Positions 44,326 through 55,166 are shown, counted from the first letter of the stretch. The stretch is 64,000 bases of DNA from Diphasiastrum complanatum (GCA_029204225.1 CM055100.1:6527495-6591494); one strand, 5' to 3'. Program-made: numbers and translations. Notes: generated from the sequence alone by a model not told the origin.

Positions 44326-44326
<1 letters not shown>
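42897..44326 (+). pseudogene. Ty1/copia gag, protease and partial integrase (element I)
   Basis: Gag begins at 42897 (ILDPEGSNYLIWKLKTSLLL). It continues with several stops through EELQTKNETRSRNQIMFLED and SYFLQALPRSFHTTLTLL. A protease follows in an open stretch at 43493-43831 with the catalytic motif LLDSGATSHFVFSKQ. Pre-integrase and integrase pieces are readable near 44040-44300 (VLWHKRL, CLKGKMTRKPFSKD-like, ILDIAHSDICGPFG-like). The sequence ends at a CT microsatellite. It is a copia lineage different from F1 and F2. It is non-functional. Confidence 0.88.

Positions 44327-44328
<2 letters not shown>

Positions 44329-44377
<49 letters not shown>
44329..44377 (+). repeat. (CT)n microsatellite
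   Basis: About 24 uninterrupted CT units. It sits exactly at the end of the integrase remnant of element I and may have grown at, or promoted, the break. Confidence 0.97.
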
Positions 44378-44381
<4 letters not shown>

Positions 44382-44701
44382 CTAACTCTAGAGAGTCAAC
44401 TATTGTAAGACCCATTCTAGTTGTTTGATCTTTGTTTGATGACTTATGATAACTTGTGACACTCTCTTGTTCTGTATCTTATATCTTCAATTGCTCATTT
44501 ACATTTATAACAACTGGAAAATCTTGCAATATTCAACTTTACATTTACAAGATTGTTAATAGCTGCTAAACTAATCAATAGATCGGTTTATTGTTGGAGC
44601 GTGAAGACATTATGATCTGGTATCTAAAATGCCTTGTAAATCCGCAAATGGATGATGTGACAGTCCTTCGTTTTTTGACCGTTGCCTTTAGTTAAGGACA
44701 A

Positions 44702-44770
44702 CCTTCGGCATTGTAGGACACCTTTGGCATTTGTAGGACACCTTCGGCATTTGTAGGGCACCTTCGCAAT
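44702..44770 (+). repeat. Tandem repeat of 20 bp, about 3.5 units
   Basis: Units start at 44702, 44721, 44741 and 44761 with ccttcggcatttgtaggaca and close variants (cctttggc, ccttcgca). Confidence 0.9.
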
Positions 44771-44794
44771 TTTAAAGACAAGTGTCACATTTTT

Positions 44795-44953
44795 CGCCTG
44801 TCATAAATTGCGTGTAAAAATGCAGTCTCGTGTTTTGCCCTAATTGTCGCCTGTCAGAAATCGCATGTAAAAATGCAGTGTCATATTTTGCCCTAATTGT
44901 CGCTTGTCAGAAACTGCATGTAAAAATGTAGTGACCCATTTTTTGCACAAAGT
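44795..44953 (+). repeat. Tandem repeat of 53 bp, 3 units
   Basis: Units start at 44795, 44848 and 44901 with cgcctgtca (cgcttgtca in the third). Each contains gtaaaaatgcagt and ends ttgccctaattgt or a decayed form. Differences are mostly at CpG positions (tgcgtg, cgcatg, tgcatg). Confidence 0.9.
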
Positions 44954-45275
44954 GTCGCTTTTCTGGAAGTGCCTAAATGGCCCAAAAACAACTTCCATAA
45001 GTATCGCTAAACACTCAATTGCTCAGGAAGGTAAAAAAGAAGTGATTGTGTCGGGTGTCGAGTTTTTCGTCTGTGGAAAAACTTGAGTAAAAATGCAGAC
45101 TGTAGTGACAATTAGTTCAAATATGCAGACTGTTGGAAAACAGTTCATTTTCTGCAGGTTGCATTTGCGAGAGTAAAAATCAGAGAAGGAAGAAGGGCTG
45201 TTGGGATGAGTAGGAGTTAGATTAACTTCCAACACTAGATGAATCCTATTATTGTGAGAATTTGAGTTTAGGATC

Positions 45276-47140
45276 ATGGTTCGTAAGAGAGTTCAACATT
45301 TTCTAGCAGATCATCTGTCCCAAATCCCTAACCTACCCACCCCTGATCAAGGTGTCAACGATGATTTACCCAATGCCAGCATGACGGCCCATGCCTCTCT
45401 TCCAAAGATATTCTGGGTAGAAGCTGATACCACAACTGCCTATCTGCAAAATCAATCAATCACTAAATTAAGTCCCTAAATGGCAAAACACCTTATGAGG
45501 TATGGACATGATCGAAACCATCACTCAAGCATATTCGAGTGTTTGGATGCATTGCCTACGCTCAGATCCCTGTTAATCTAAGAAAGAAGTTGGGCGACAC
45601 TAGCAGAAAGTCGATTTTCATCGGCTATTTCCCAGACCACAAAGCGTACAAGCTCTACAATCTAGACACTAAGAAATCGTTCACCAATAGATACGTCATT
45701 TTTGTGGAAGACCAATTTATCGACCCCAAGGAGAAAGCTCCATCGACTTCCTATCCCAGAGTTGTGACAATTTGGAACTCAACATTGATCAACAACTCGA
45801 TTCTGACTCCGACAAAGAGACGGCGGATCCTCGACAAGTCAAACCACATTAGAGGATTGAAGTTCAACCCAGAAGATCGCACTGATCCAGATAGCCTCCA
45901 TCCCGATTCATGGATGATCCAGCCTGCTACTTTGTGCAAGAACCAAACACTATTTCAAAGGCAATGTCGACACCTAATGCTGACCAATGGAAAGCAGCAA
46001 TGGACACTGAATTTGACTCTCATCGAGAATCAAACATGGAATATCACTGAGCTACCAAAGGATCGAAATGCGATTCCTTGCAAATGGATCTTCAAAGCGA
46101 AGTATGATGTTGAAGGAAGATTAAATCGATACAAGGCCAGACTTGTTGCCAAAGGTTTCGCCTAGATTTCAGATCTGGATTATTCAGAGACCTTCAAGCC
46201 CTGTCGTTAAGCATGTTTTGATTCGTCTACTACTCTCCTTTGCAGCTACAACCGATCTCGAAGTCCACCAATTAATGGATCTCCAGACTGCCTACCTCAA
46301 CGGGACTATTGAAGAGGAGATCTATATATTGCAGCCAAAAGGATACGAGCTCAGGGGCAAGGAACACCTAGTATGCAAAATTCACAAGGCTTTGTATCAT
46401 CTGAAACAGTCACCAAGAGCCTGGTTTCAGAAAATCAATGCATTTCTAATTGAGAATGGTTTTAACCCAAACTCGGCAGACTCGAATGTTTACTTCAAGT
46501 CTCTTTTTCCTGCCTGCATAATCATCATTCTTTATGTGGATGATACGTTACTTTTAGTAACAATCTAAATTTATTGAAGGATACGAAATATGCTAGCACA
46601 TGAGTACAAGATGACTCCAGCCCATTACTGCCTTGGAATCCAGATTCATTGAAATCAATCCAACGGACAGATATATATCAGTCAACAACGATATCTCACT
46701 AATGTGTTGGAAAAATATGTAATGACCAACTACAATTCAAGTTACTTTCCACTCGACCCTAGTTTGAAATTATCGAAGGAACAATGCCCTCAAACCGAGG
46801 CAAAAAAGGAGGAAATGAAGCAATATCCATTTCACTCCATTATCGGCTCACTGATGTATGCAATGCTCTGCACTCGACCAGATCTTGCATACTCAATCAA
46901 TTCACTTAGCCAGTTCCTATCGAATTCAGGTTCAACCCATTGGAAAGCACTCATAAAGGTCATGAAGTATGTCCAAGCAACAAAACATCTTAGTATCTGT
47001 TGTGGAGGCAGCCAACCTGCCAATATTCTCCAAGGATACACAGATGCAGATTGGGCAGGAAATATCCACACCAGAAGATTGACTTCTGGATTTGTATTCT
47101 TATACAATCAAGATCCAATCTCATGGAACAGTCATAATGA
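45276..47140 (+). pseudogene. Ty1/copia pol remnant J (integrase tail, RT, RNase H)
   Basis: The integrase C-terminus is readable at 45520-45720 (VFGCIAYAQIPVNLRKKLGD, IFIGYFPDHKAYKLYN). RT starts near 46000 (LIENQTWNITELPKDRNAIP, CKWIFKAKYDVEGRLNRYKA) and, after a stop at about 46163 and frameshifts, continues 46200-46568 (QTAYLNGTIEEEIYILQPKG, ALYHLKQSPRAWFQKI). YVDDT is present near 46540. Tether and RNase H follow (IIGSLMYAMLCTRPDLAYSI, GYTDADWAGNIHTRRLTSGF, PISWNS). RNase H is cut at about 47140 by an inverted junction. This lineage is near that of H and G. Confidence 0.9.
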
Positions 47141-47640
47141 GTTTTACATTTGACTCCATAGGTGTATCACAAGGCTTAGCATCTACCATATGAAATATCT
47201 TTAGAATAGAGTTGGCATATTTTTCTTGACAAATGCAAGTAGATTAAGAAGATCTAAACACTTCTATTCGCAAGATATAATGCAAATGTCCAAGATCATG
47301 CACCTCAAACTCCTTCTTGAGTGCAATCTTGATTTCATCAATATCTTGATTGTTGCCTCCACTCAATATGATGTCATCCACATAGATCAGCAAAATGGTA
47401 ACATGATTTTCAACAAACCTAAAATATAGTAAATTATCACAACTCACTCATAACAAAATTTTGAGTAGAAAGGTGTTAAGTTTAGCATACCAACTCCTTG
47501 AAGCTTGCTTAAGACCATACAAACTCTTTTGCAAATAACAAACATGATCATGTGAGATGTAGCCCTCGGGTTGTTCCATGTATACTTCCTCCTCAAGTTC
47601 ACCATTCCTAAATGCATTAGTGATATTGTTCAGCATAGAT
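47141..47640 (-). pseudogene. Ty1/copia RT fragment K (F1-like)
   Basis: The minus strand encodes the middle of [41 protein letters not shown], then LLIYVDDIILSGGNNQDIDE and FEVHDLGHLHYILRIE. The tether (near 47150-47230) contains the DTPMES motif. It is very close to the same part of F1 and so belongs to that family. It has one frameshift near 47450. At 47141 it meets the RNase H of J on the other strand, and at about 47637 a gypsy integrase on the same strand. Confidence 0.9.
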
Positions 47641-48640
47641 GCTGATCCGTCGTGTTTCACACAGTTGTTCCAGATGAAATAACCTATTTGCTAGGATCTG
47701 TCGATTATCTAGCTCAAGATTATAGGCTACTCGAAGGGATGGAATATGGAATTCTACAAGCATCACGGCTTCTTGGCCGTATGCTAGCTGAAAAGGGGTT
47801 AAGCATGTAGCTCTCTTCGGGGTGGTGCGATAAGCCCATAAAGCAGCATGAAGTTCCCAATCAAATCGACTAGATTCGACGGTTTTGGTGCGAATTCCAC
47901 ATAGGATTTTATTGGTGGATTCCACCTAGCCATTGCATCTTGGATAATATGGAGAACTTTCTCGATGTACCACAAAAAATTTGGAAAGAAGATCTGTTAT
48001 GACAAAGTTAAGAAAATGTGTACTATCACTGATAAGTTCTAGAGGACATCCAAAATGAACGATAACCTGTTCATAGAGAAATTTTGTGGTAGAACGAGCG
48101 TCAGCATTACGAACAGCTCTTGCTTCAGTCCATTTGGTACAATAGTTCGTAGCTACTATGATGTAACGCGATTGTGTGTGCCGAGCAGCGGGACTAATGG
48201 GTCCAACATAATCAATCTCCCATTTTTGAAAAGCTTGATCAATGGTTACAGGGTGTAAAGGCATCTAGTCGGTCTTTTGAAAGCGTTTTGTGCATTGGCA
48301 GACATCACATGCCTTTGTGTAACTGTGCATATCCTTGAAGAGTGTTGGCCACCAAAAACCGACCAAGAGGATTTTCTTAGTAGTCATTACAGAAGAGAAA
48401 TGGTCTGCACCAATACCTTCATGAGTGAGGAAAATTACAGAGGGTATTTCACTTTCAGTAAGACAACGTCGGATGATTCCATCTAACCCTTGCTTGAATA
48501 GTTGGCCTGCAATTAACGTATAAGTTTTGGTTTTGAGGACCAACGCACGTTGTTCAGGTTTAGATAAGGAAGAATCCATCTGCCCTGAAGTTAAATACTC
48601 TGTGATTTTCTTAGCCCAAACGGGTGTAGAGTCACCTTAA
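47637..48640 (-). pseudogene. Ty3/gypsy linker and integrase fragment L
   Basis: On the minus strand the sequence begins with the linker before integrase (RALVLKTKTYTLIAGQLFKQ, GLDGIIRRCLTESE). The HHCC module follows (THEGIGADHF, FWWPTLFKDMHSYTKACDVC), then the catalytic core (KWEIDYVGPISPAARHTQSR with the first Asp, ELISDSTHF with the second). The C-terminal part follows (ELHAALWAYRTTPKRATCLT, FQLAYGQEAVMLVEF). Two in-frame stops (48265 and 47926) interrupt it, but there is no frameshift over about 330 codons. The GPY-type C-terminal domain is missing because copia RT sequence starts near 47637. The gypsy lineage differs from the integrase at 34 kb. Confidence 0.92.
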
Positions 48641-48644
48641 AATT

Positions 48645-49796
48645 CGAAAGCAGATTCTTGGTAAGTATAGGAATATGAAGAACGTTGGACAACAACTTAA
48701 CATCACCTTTCTGGAACTCGACTTTGACTGTAACTTCTTCACCTTTGATAGAATGAAATGAGTTGTCTCCAAGTTGCATAACTCTTGAAAGGGTGAATGG
48801 CTTGTAGCATTGGAACCAGTCTCAATGGTGAGTCATATGTTGAGTTGCTCCGAAGTCCAAGTATCGGGAGTCGATATCCTGATGTTTTCCAACCTTGGTC
48901 ATAAAGACAGCTTCATCTTCCTCTTGTTGCTGGATCGAGTGACTGGTTGTAACAGTATTGGCTTGTTGTTGGAACTGCTTATTCTTCTCGTTGTTGTACT
49001 TCAAAGTTCGGCAGTCCTTGATGAGATGACCAATCCTCTTACAGTATTTACAGAATAGCTTCAGTCTTTGCTGAAATGATGAAGGCTCTGAGATTGATGC
49101 TTCATTTGGTACAGGCTGCTGCATGTTGTTCTTCCTGTCAGGATAATCTGACTGTGTAGATCTCTTGGATCTGAAGTTCAGATTTCTTTTGGAATATAGA
49201 GCTTGAGGATCCGATCCTGAGCCTGAGGAGGATGCAGTTCTTCTGATCTCCTCTTGTAGTAGCATCGAAATTACTCTTGATAGAGCGAGATGCTCCTGGG
49301 TTGAAATTGCCATGACCCAATTTTCATAGGCATCAAGTAGACTCGATAATAGAGTCGTAACAACATCGGAATCTTCAATGACTGAGTCAGTTCAAATCAT
49401 CTGCTCCATAAGATTTTTGAAAGTGTTGAGATGACTCGAAACACTATCAAACATTCTCAAGGTGAAGAATTTCTTCCTCAAATGAAGTTTGGAAGTGACG
49501 TCCCTGATATCGTAAAGAGTTGTTAGGATGTCTCATGCATCCTTTGCAATCTAAGCAGCTCGTATATGGCTGATTTGAGAGTGTTTGATATTGAGAGTAA
49601 TCATGGTGAATGTCTTGCCATCTCTTAATCTCCATTTGGTGATGATGGCTGCATCACCTTCTGGCTTGACCTCTGTGCCATCAACTATGTCCCACAGTTC
49701 TTTGGCAAGTAGAACTACTTTCATTTTGAACTTCCAGATATGGTAGTTATCTCCATCGAGTTTGTCGATCATAGATGAACTAGAAGATGGATCCAT
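48645..49796 (-). pseudogene. Ty1/copia gag and protease fragment M
   Basis: Gag starts at 49796 (MIDKLDGDNYHIWKFKMKVV). It has a few stops near 49550-49320 and continues to a knuckle with CKYCKRIGHLIKDC (near 49040-49080). A protease follows, with DFGATQHMTH in place of the catalytic DSGA (near 48830-48860) and NVLHIPILTKNLLSN near 48640-48690. The second catalytic residue, Ser to Phe, is lost. All of gag and protease lies in one frame apart from the stops. Instead of copia integrase, the sequence continues into the gypsy linker of L. Confidence 0.9.
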
Positions 49797-49924
49797 TATG
49801 GTATAGAGTGAGATATCGTTGGTAGAAACAACAATATCGAAATACTGTTAGCTGTGCACTTGCTGAACGATGCTTAGAAACAAGACTAATAACCTGCAAT
49901 AGAAATGCAGATTACTGAATCACC
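49797..49924 (-). other. Short leader of fragment M
   Basis: About 130 bp of non-coding sequence lies between primer site and gag ATG on the minus strand, a short leader compared with the other copia elements here. Confidence 0.7.
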
Positions 49925-49937
49925 CGCCCTGATACCA
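49925..49937 (-). other. Primer binding site of M
   Basis: The minus strand reads TGGTATCAGGGCG, with a G instead of A at the ninth base compared with the other sites. Confidence 0.87.
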
Positions 49938-50370
49938 TGTCGGAAATCAATGGGATAGCAACGGAAGTAGAACAACGGACGGTTGTAGATCGGAAGTGCA
50001 ACAATTACCAACAATATGGGCGTGAAGCTGATGAGCACAATTCAGTGAGGCGCAAATATTTTAGAGCTTCCGTCTCTATATAGATAACTAACTGAAAATA
50101 TATTTATTTACAAGATATTTTCAAGTCTTTCAGATCAATGCCTTTCTACCTACTTAATTAATTACAACCGCCTTCTGAGTAATAAAGACTATGTACAAAT
50201 AGGTGAACTGCCGTAAAGTCTTGGATCGACTTTTCCCTGATGACGAAGTCAGATTGTTCGGCCTAGTCCGATTTGTCGACTGCCTCAAATTTGTCGACTT
50301 TTTAAAAAACGACATCCACACGTGCGGTATTACGTCCGTACTATACGGCCTCAAAAAAAAAAAAAACCTT
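49938..50370 (-). repeat. 5' LTR of M (right end not fixed)
   Basis: On the minus strand the LTR ends GATTTCCGACA against the primer site. It has a TATA-like ctatatagag at about 50080. The beginning on the right is not defined, because no second LTR exists here. An A-run lies at 50350-50365. The length is about 430 bp. Confidence 0.65.
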
Positions 50371-51525
50371 CGCACATTGACATTACGCAGGGGAAGGCCC
50401 TCTTCCTCTCGGCCATTCCACCATGCTCGAGCTCAAGCCCTCAGGCATTGGCCCTCCCAAGGTGGAACGCCCTCGAGGGAGGTCCCCCCCCCCCAAACTA
50501 AAGTTCATAAAAATTTACAAAAGGCACTTTATGGCCACAAAAAGTCCTTAGGGAAGAAAAACTTAGGTGCTTTGCCAATCCTCTACACTTGAAATGCATC
50601 TTTCTAAGAAATTGATCCGATGGACTGATGTAGAGGCACATTGCTGACAGTGGCAAGTGTGAACGCAAAGAAGTGCACTCTTTAATAAAGAGAACAGTAG
50701 ACCGTTTCCCTATGCGTAGGATCTAGATCCCGCTTCAATCTCAACGTCAATACTAGTGTAGTGCCAAGCCACTGCCAAGGATAGGAACAACGGCCATTCG
50801 TTCGGCGTACAGTAAATAAGCGACGGTGAGAGGGAAATTGTCAATCAAAGAGAAGTTTCCAAGGCATGAAGGATGGCGGCATAGTTCAAGAATGGAACCA
50901 GCATCTTTTCCCAAAAACCCTGATTTGCTGCCTCAAGTGGTTGTAAATATTGGTTGTGTATTCCAAGAATTTGCGGCATCTTTATTAGAAAGACGCTCGA
51001 CCAGAACACATTCATCATACTTGGAGCAATTGAAAAGACTATCACTATCGCCTTTATCCGATATCTAAACATTGCAAGACTTCCAAACCCATTTCAAAGA
51101 CCTTGAGGCATCCATAGCTAGAACGAGTTTCATCACCGAATTTTATCTTTACGTGCTTATATTGATATGACGTTCGAGAGGTGTGAAAGATGGTGTCATG
51201 ATGATTATCTTGCTTAGAAAAAAGCCATCATAGAAAATAGAGATTTATAATGAGATTCAAGAGTGGGATGCATTATTACAGATTTGCTCTTCCACGTGAA
51301 ATCTGAAAGGTGGATTACATTAAATATCCTACTGATCAGACTCAGTTGTGAGGAACAATACTAGTATGTCACAGTTCTGATATCAATTTGTGGCAGTTGA
51401 AAAGAAAAGCTTTATTGATTTGCAATTCCGCAAAGTGCTGTCAGGCTCCTTGGGAAAGCAGCCAAGACGTCGTAGACGAAATCTGTTCACTTATCAGAGC
51501 AGTGATTCCCAGAAGGCTTAGCATT
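50371..51525. other. Intergenic sequence between TE cluster and host gene
   Basis: No gene is recognised. A C-run is at about 50486-50495. A 75-80 codon frame exists in both directions at 50826-51072 but has no known motif. Near 51380 the minus strand reads ttgatatcagaac after a ca dinucleotide, which may be a worn primer site of an old LTR element. Confidence 0.4.
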
Positions 51526-51986
51526 AGCAGTAAGCTTCAATAAATTTCGATCGGGCTTACCCAAAGATTTAAGATGTCAATTCTGTGGAGATTCAGAGTG
51601 ATAACTCGTTGAAGGGTTAGCAATAACCTTCAGTAAATTTAGATTGGGCTTACCCAAAAAATTGAAGACGTCAATTCTGTTGGGATTCAGAGTGATAACT
51701 CGTTGAAGGGTTAGCAGTAACCTTCAGTAAATTTAGATTGGGCTTACCCGAAGATTTAAGACGTCAATTCTGTGGAGATTCAGAGTGATAACTCGTTGAA
51801 GGGTTAGCAGTAACCTTCAGTAAATTTCGATTCGGGCTTACCCAAAAATGTAAGATGTCAATTCTGTGGAGATTCAGAGTGATAACTCGTTGAAGGGTTA
51901 GCAGTAACCTTCAGTAAATTTCGATTGGGCTTACCCAAAGATTTAAGATGTTAATTCTGTGGAGATTCAGAGTGATAACTCGTTCC
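51526..51986 (+). repeat. Minisatellite, period 93-94 bp, 5 units
   Basis: Units start at 51526, 51619, 51713, 51806 and 51900 with agcagtaaccttcagtaaat or a close variant. Each has attgggcttacccaaa in the middle and ends with gattcagagtgataactcgt. Units are alike with scattered substitutions. The array lies about 720 bp past the stop codon of the BOI-like gene, on the side of its 3' end. Confidence 0.95.
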
Positions 51987-52706
51987 GCGCAAACTAACCG
52001 TTCAACTGATTATCGATTATTCTTGAGCGCGAAACTATTAGTGTCAAACAAATTTTCGGAGACCATCTCATATAACGTTAAGAATTTTTTTTTGTTGGGG
52101 GGGGGGGGGGAGGGGGGCGAAAGCTCTACAACATCTTGTAATAGAAATCTAGTCAGACAAATAAGGAGCAGATATGGAGACAGACGAATTCAAGAAAAAT
52201 GCCAGAATCAGGGGCATAAACTTTCCATACTTTCATAAGATACAAAACCTCACATAGAAATATAGAGTTTCAAATTCTGTTTAAGTTCGACAGTAAAGTA
52301 AGAGGATAATGGATGTATAAACGATTCATAAACTATGAATTGGTGAATCACTTTCGTCGCTACAACGCACTTCACAACCATAAGAACAATATGCTATCAC
52401 TCCCAGAACCTTTAAGCACCAGTGATCGCACATAGCAAAAGTTTCAGTATGTACAAAAATTTGCACATGCAGGGAGATCTCGCGCACCATTAATTACAAA
52501 AAAATCCACTGAACGAGAGTGCAGGATCGTAAGTTTGAGGTAATTTTTATCACTAGAACATCTTGAAGAAACAGTACTATTCTTCACCGGTTTAGTTGTT
52601 TGTCGAATACGCTCCAAATAACTTCACAATAGGAGATCGAGGCGTGATCCTTTCATATATCAAATCGCTTAAAATTGGAGAGATGGTATTACCGTCGTCG
52701 TTGAAC
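51987..52706 (-). other. 3' flank of the BOI-like gene
   Basis: The region beyond the stop codon has no coding frame. It contains a T and G homopolymer composite at 52085-52119. The 3' untranslated part probably lies here, but no clear polyadenylation signal could be picked out. Confidence 0.5.
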
Positions 52707-54277
52707 TCATGACATGTGAACCTGGACACTTGCGTTCTTGATTGAGCGACAGATAGGGCACGCATCTAGTCGAGTTTCACAATCCTTGCAAAGACAAAGA
52801 TGTCTGCAAGGTAGGAGTAGGATGGAGACGTCATTGCATTGGCACACCCGACAAGTTCTTTGCTCTTTGAGCTCCTTGTTCTCCCTAAAAGCTCGAGCAT
52901 GAGCATCTGCGAGATCATCATAATGAGAAGATGCAGCATCATCCGCTTCACTGTCTCCACACCCCTCTCTGCTATGCTCCCTACTCAAAGCTACGGCCTG
53001 CTGCAAATTATTTCTCAATGTTGTAACCATTGCTTCATTATTCTTGGCTTGTTTCTGCCATAGGTGGGCCTCTATTGTTAGCTGCTTCACCCTTTCTTCA
53101 AGTTCTTTATTTCTACGGTTAACTTTCTCAACCTCATTCTCTTTATCTCTAAGACGTTTAGCAATCCCTTCCTCGATAGTGGCAAGAAGAGCTTTAGAAT
53201 GCCGCTGTCTTTTTTCTTCAAGATTTTGTCTCACTTGCTCTCCCTGGCAAAATCCAAAGTTGAATTAGTTTGAAGGACTGACTTGACTGATTGCGCTCCA
53301 ATTTAAGATCCAGGGGTTACTTGAATACTAATCCTAAGACTCACCCATAAAATTTCAAAGACGAAAATCTCTGGACCATATATACATCAAAATGTATTAA
53401 GGTGGCACCTGAGCTTTGAGGTATTGATCGATCTCGTCTCTCTGTTGCTGTAAATGTGCAGAAACTTCATCATTTAGGAATGATAGAAAAGATGAGCCCT
53501 CCACCCTTCCACTTGTAGAGGTGGATGTCGAATTAAGTCTTTCATCTTCAAATGCTAGTTTCAACCCTGTAGACACACCGGCTGATTGAGGAATTATAAC
53601 TGTCGAAGCTCCATGATTTTGATGAAAATCAATAACGTTTAGAAGTTGCTGTTGACGACGTTGAGGGGCAAGAAGGTCATCGACTTCTCTTGGTCGTTTT
53701 CTAGACGCAAGCAAATTACAAGCGATTTCGTTCTCGTTATCGCAAACGACACCTGCTAGTGCTTGCTGGGACTGATTGGTTCCTGCGACTGAAGAACAAT
53801 GAAACTGATCACAATAAATCCAACCCCTAACAGCTAAAGATTGACAATAACAAATAACGTCGTAGAATTAGCTCGTACGTGATCCAAAGAGGCGTAGTTG
53901 GTTGGCTACTCCGGCAACAGTTGCAGACTGGAGCTGTTGATAATCTTCAAGGGTCGTTAAACCGAAAGCAGGTCCAGACAAGAAATTCCTACTTTCTCCC
54001 GCAAGAGTTTGGCGAGTCCTGATCAATAATAGATTAGCACACTAACATCAGCGAATATTATCTGAAATCTCGCAGAAGTCGGAAAGAGGTTGTACTGCTG
54101 ACATCTTGATAAATTCTAGGTGCGAAGTCTAAAAGACTGCGCAGTTGAACAAAAGCGGCACAAATAAGGATTGAAGAGAATCGGTTATTAGACGGGCTTT
54201 TGTAGGATAATGTACACCAACCTGTTCCGAAGATCGGATAAAAGGACATTGGTGGGATACTGTGCTTGCACTGCCAT
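52707..54277 (-). CDS. BOI-type RING E3 ubiquitin ligase, 4 exons, 370 aa
   Basis: This is a host gene. Coding exons are 54277-54222, 54018-53879, 53788-53409 and 53243-52707, all introns with GT and AG ends (203, 90 and 165 bp), and phases match to give 1113 nt. The start MAVQAQYPTNVLL is the family N-terminus. SRKRPREVDD and a coiled coil lie in the middle. The WRD-like motif AHLWQKQAKNNEAMVTTLRN is at about 252-279. The C-terminal RING is C3HC4 of the IAP type (C323, C326, C338, H340, C344, C347, C354, C357), and the protein ends KNASVQVHMS. Family members attach ubiquitin to targets; in Arabidopsis, BOI proteins act on MYB and DELLA regulators in stress, cell death and gibberellin responses. 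An ATG at 54415 is in frame upstream and could extend the protein by 46 residues, but lacks family support. Confidence 0.93.
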
Positions 54278-55000
54278 CGAAATGCCAGGACCTTCAAATT
54301 CTTCCACGTTAGAACAGAAGAGGTCTTCAATCTTACTAACTAAATGATTTCTTGCTGATCTTCTCTGCTTTCTTGCTTGAAAAACGGGTTTCTTGTCTAT
54401 CGAAAATATACACAATTCAGAACAAAGACAGAAAAGAATATAGACATAAGTACTGGAGGGAACGAATCCAAGAGGCGATAAAAGCGCTCGAAAACAATCT
54501 CTGTAATCATAAATCTTGCCCGGTCAGAGAACTTCAAATGCAATACAGCAAGAAGCTTGCACCACCAAGGAAAAGAAGATCAATCCTAGGCAAGAAGCAC
54601 ACAGAAACCCAGGCTTTGTAGAAGAAGGAAGGAAGAGGAGACCAAACAAAGTGATCGAAGACGCAACTCGAGTGTATTACAATTTACAAACAAGCGATGG
54701 CTGAAGGAAAGGCCCGGTGTCTTGAGATAAAGAAGGGAAGACCAAATAGTCGAGAGTCTGGCAGCGATGGAAAGAAACGTGGGCCGTGCGTAGGTACGTG
54801 TGATAAGTAAGTGGCAACACAAGAGAGAGCGGGCAAGCGAGACAGCCCATAGGCATCATTAAGGGAGGGAGAAAGAACTGTGAAATGGCAGGAGGCAGCA
54901 GCAGCAGGAGGTGAGAGAGGCCAGGCCCCATCCATTACGCGAAGTGAGATGAGTGAGAGAGGCCGAACAAGGCAAAGCAAAAGGCGAAGGCATATATGAA
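54278..55000 (-). promoter_or_regulatory. 5' untranslated and proximal promoter region of the BOI-like gene
   Basis: On the minus strand the sequence just upstream of the start is purine- and pyrimidine-patterned, without another conserved frame. A TATA-like tcatatatgcc is at about 54990-55000. The transcription start is not determinable. A CACGTG-like word (acgtgtgataag) occurs near 54797. Confidence 0.45.
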
Positions 55001-55156
55001 ATTAGAATAGTGGACCGCGCAGCTCATCAGCACAGACAGCAGTATATGTTGCGAAGCAGCAGCGGATGTGGTGGTAGCAGGTAACGGAGATGCAGAGAGG
55101 TGGCGAGTTCGGGTAGTCCTAACTGACAGATGCTCTCAGCGTCTGTAACCGCCGCG

Positions 55157-55166
55157 GCCACGTGGC
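55157..55166 (-). promoter_or_regulatory. Perfect G-box GCCACGTGGC
   Basis: The 10 bp palindrome GCCACGTGGC lies about 880 bp upstream of the BOI-like ATG. It has the strong plant G-box core used by bZIP and bHLH factors in abscisic acid and light responses. Its role in this gene is an inference from position only. Confidence 0.6.

Larger units (their letters stand above)
44390..45233 (-). repeat. LTR-like unit related to the H/G LTRs, with internal tandem repeats
   Basis: On the minus strand it begins TGTTGGAAGTTAATC at 45233. It repeatedly contains ctgcatttttacacgcaa-type text, the same motif as in the H and G LTRs. Inside are a 20 bp repeat (44702-44770) and a 53 bp repeat (44795-44953). 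No matching internal region follows on this strand. The left end is uncertain. Confidence 0.6.

Noticed and set aside
47637-49937. A working copia-gypsy hybrid polyprotein
   Set aside because: Stops, frame changes and a lost protease residue rule out a functional fusion in this copy. Only the order is noted as a finding.
50826-51072. Open frames in both directions near the host gene
   Set aside because: Short, mutually antisense and without a motif. Not enough to call a gene or an extra exon.
51526-51986. Possible CRISPR-like array
   Set aside because: Units are continuous without distinct spacers and the genome is a plant. It is a minisatellite.
54678-54980. Upstream ORFs before the BOI-like gene
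   Set aside because: Leu/Ser/Pro-rich translations of a pyrimidine-rich stretch in two frames. No conservation known and the transcript start is unknown.
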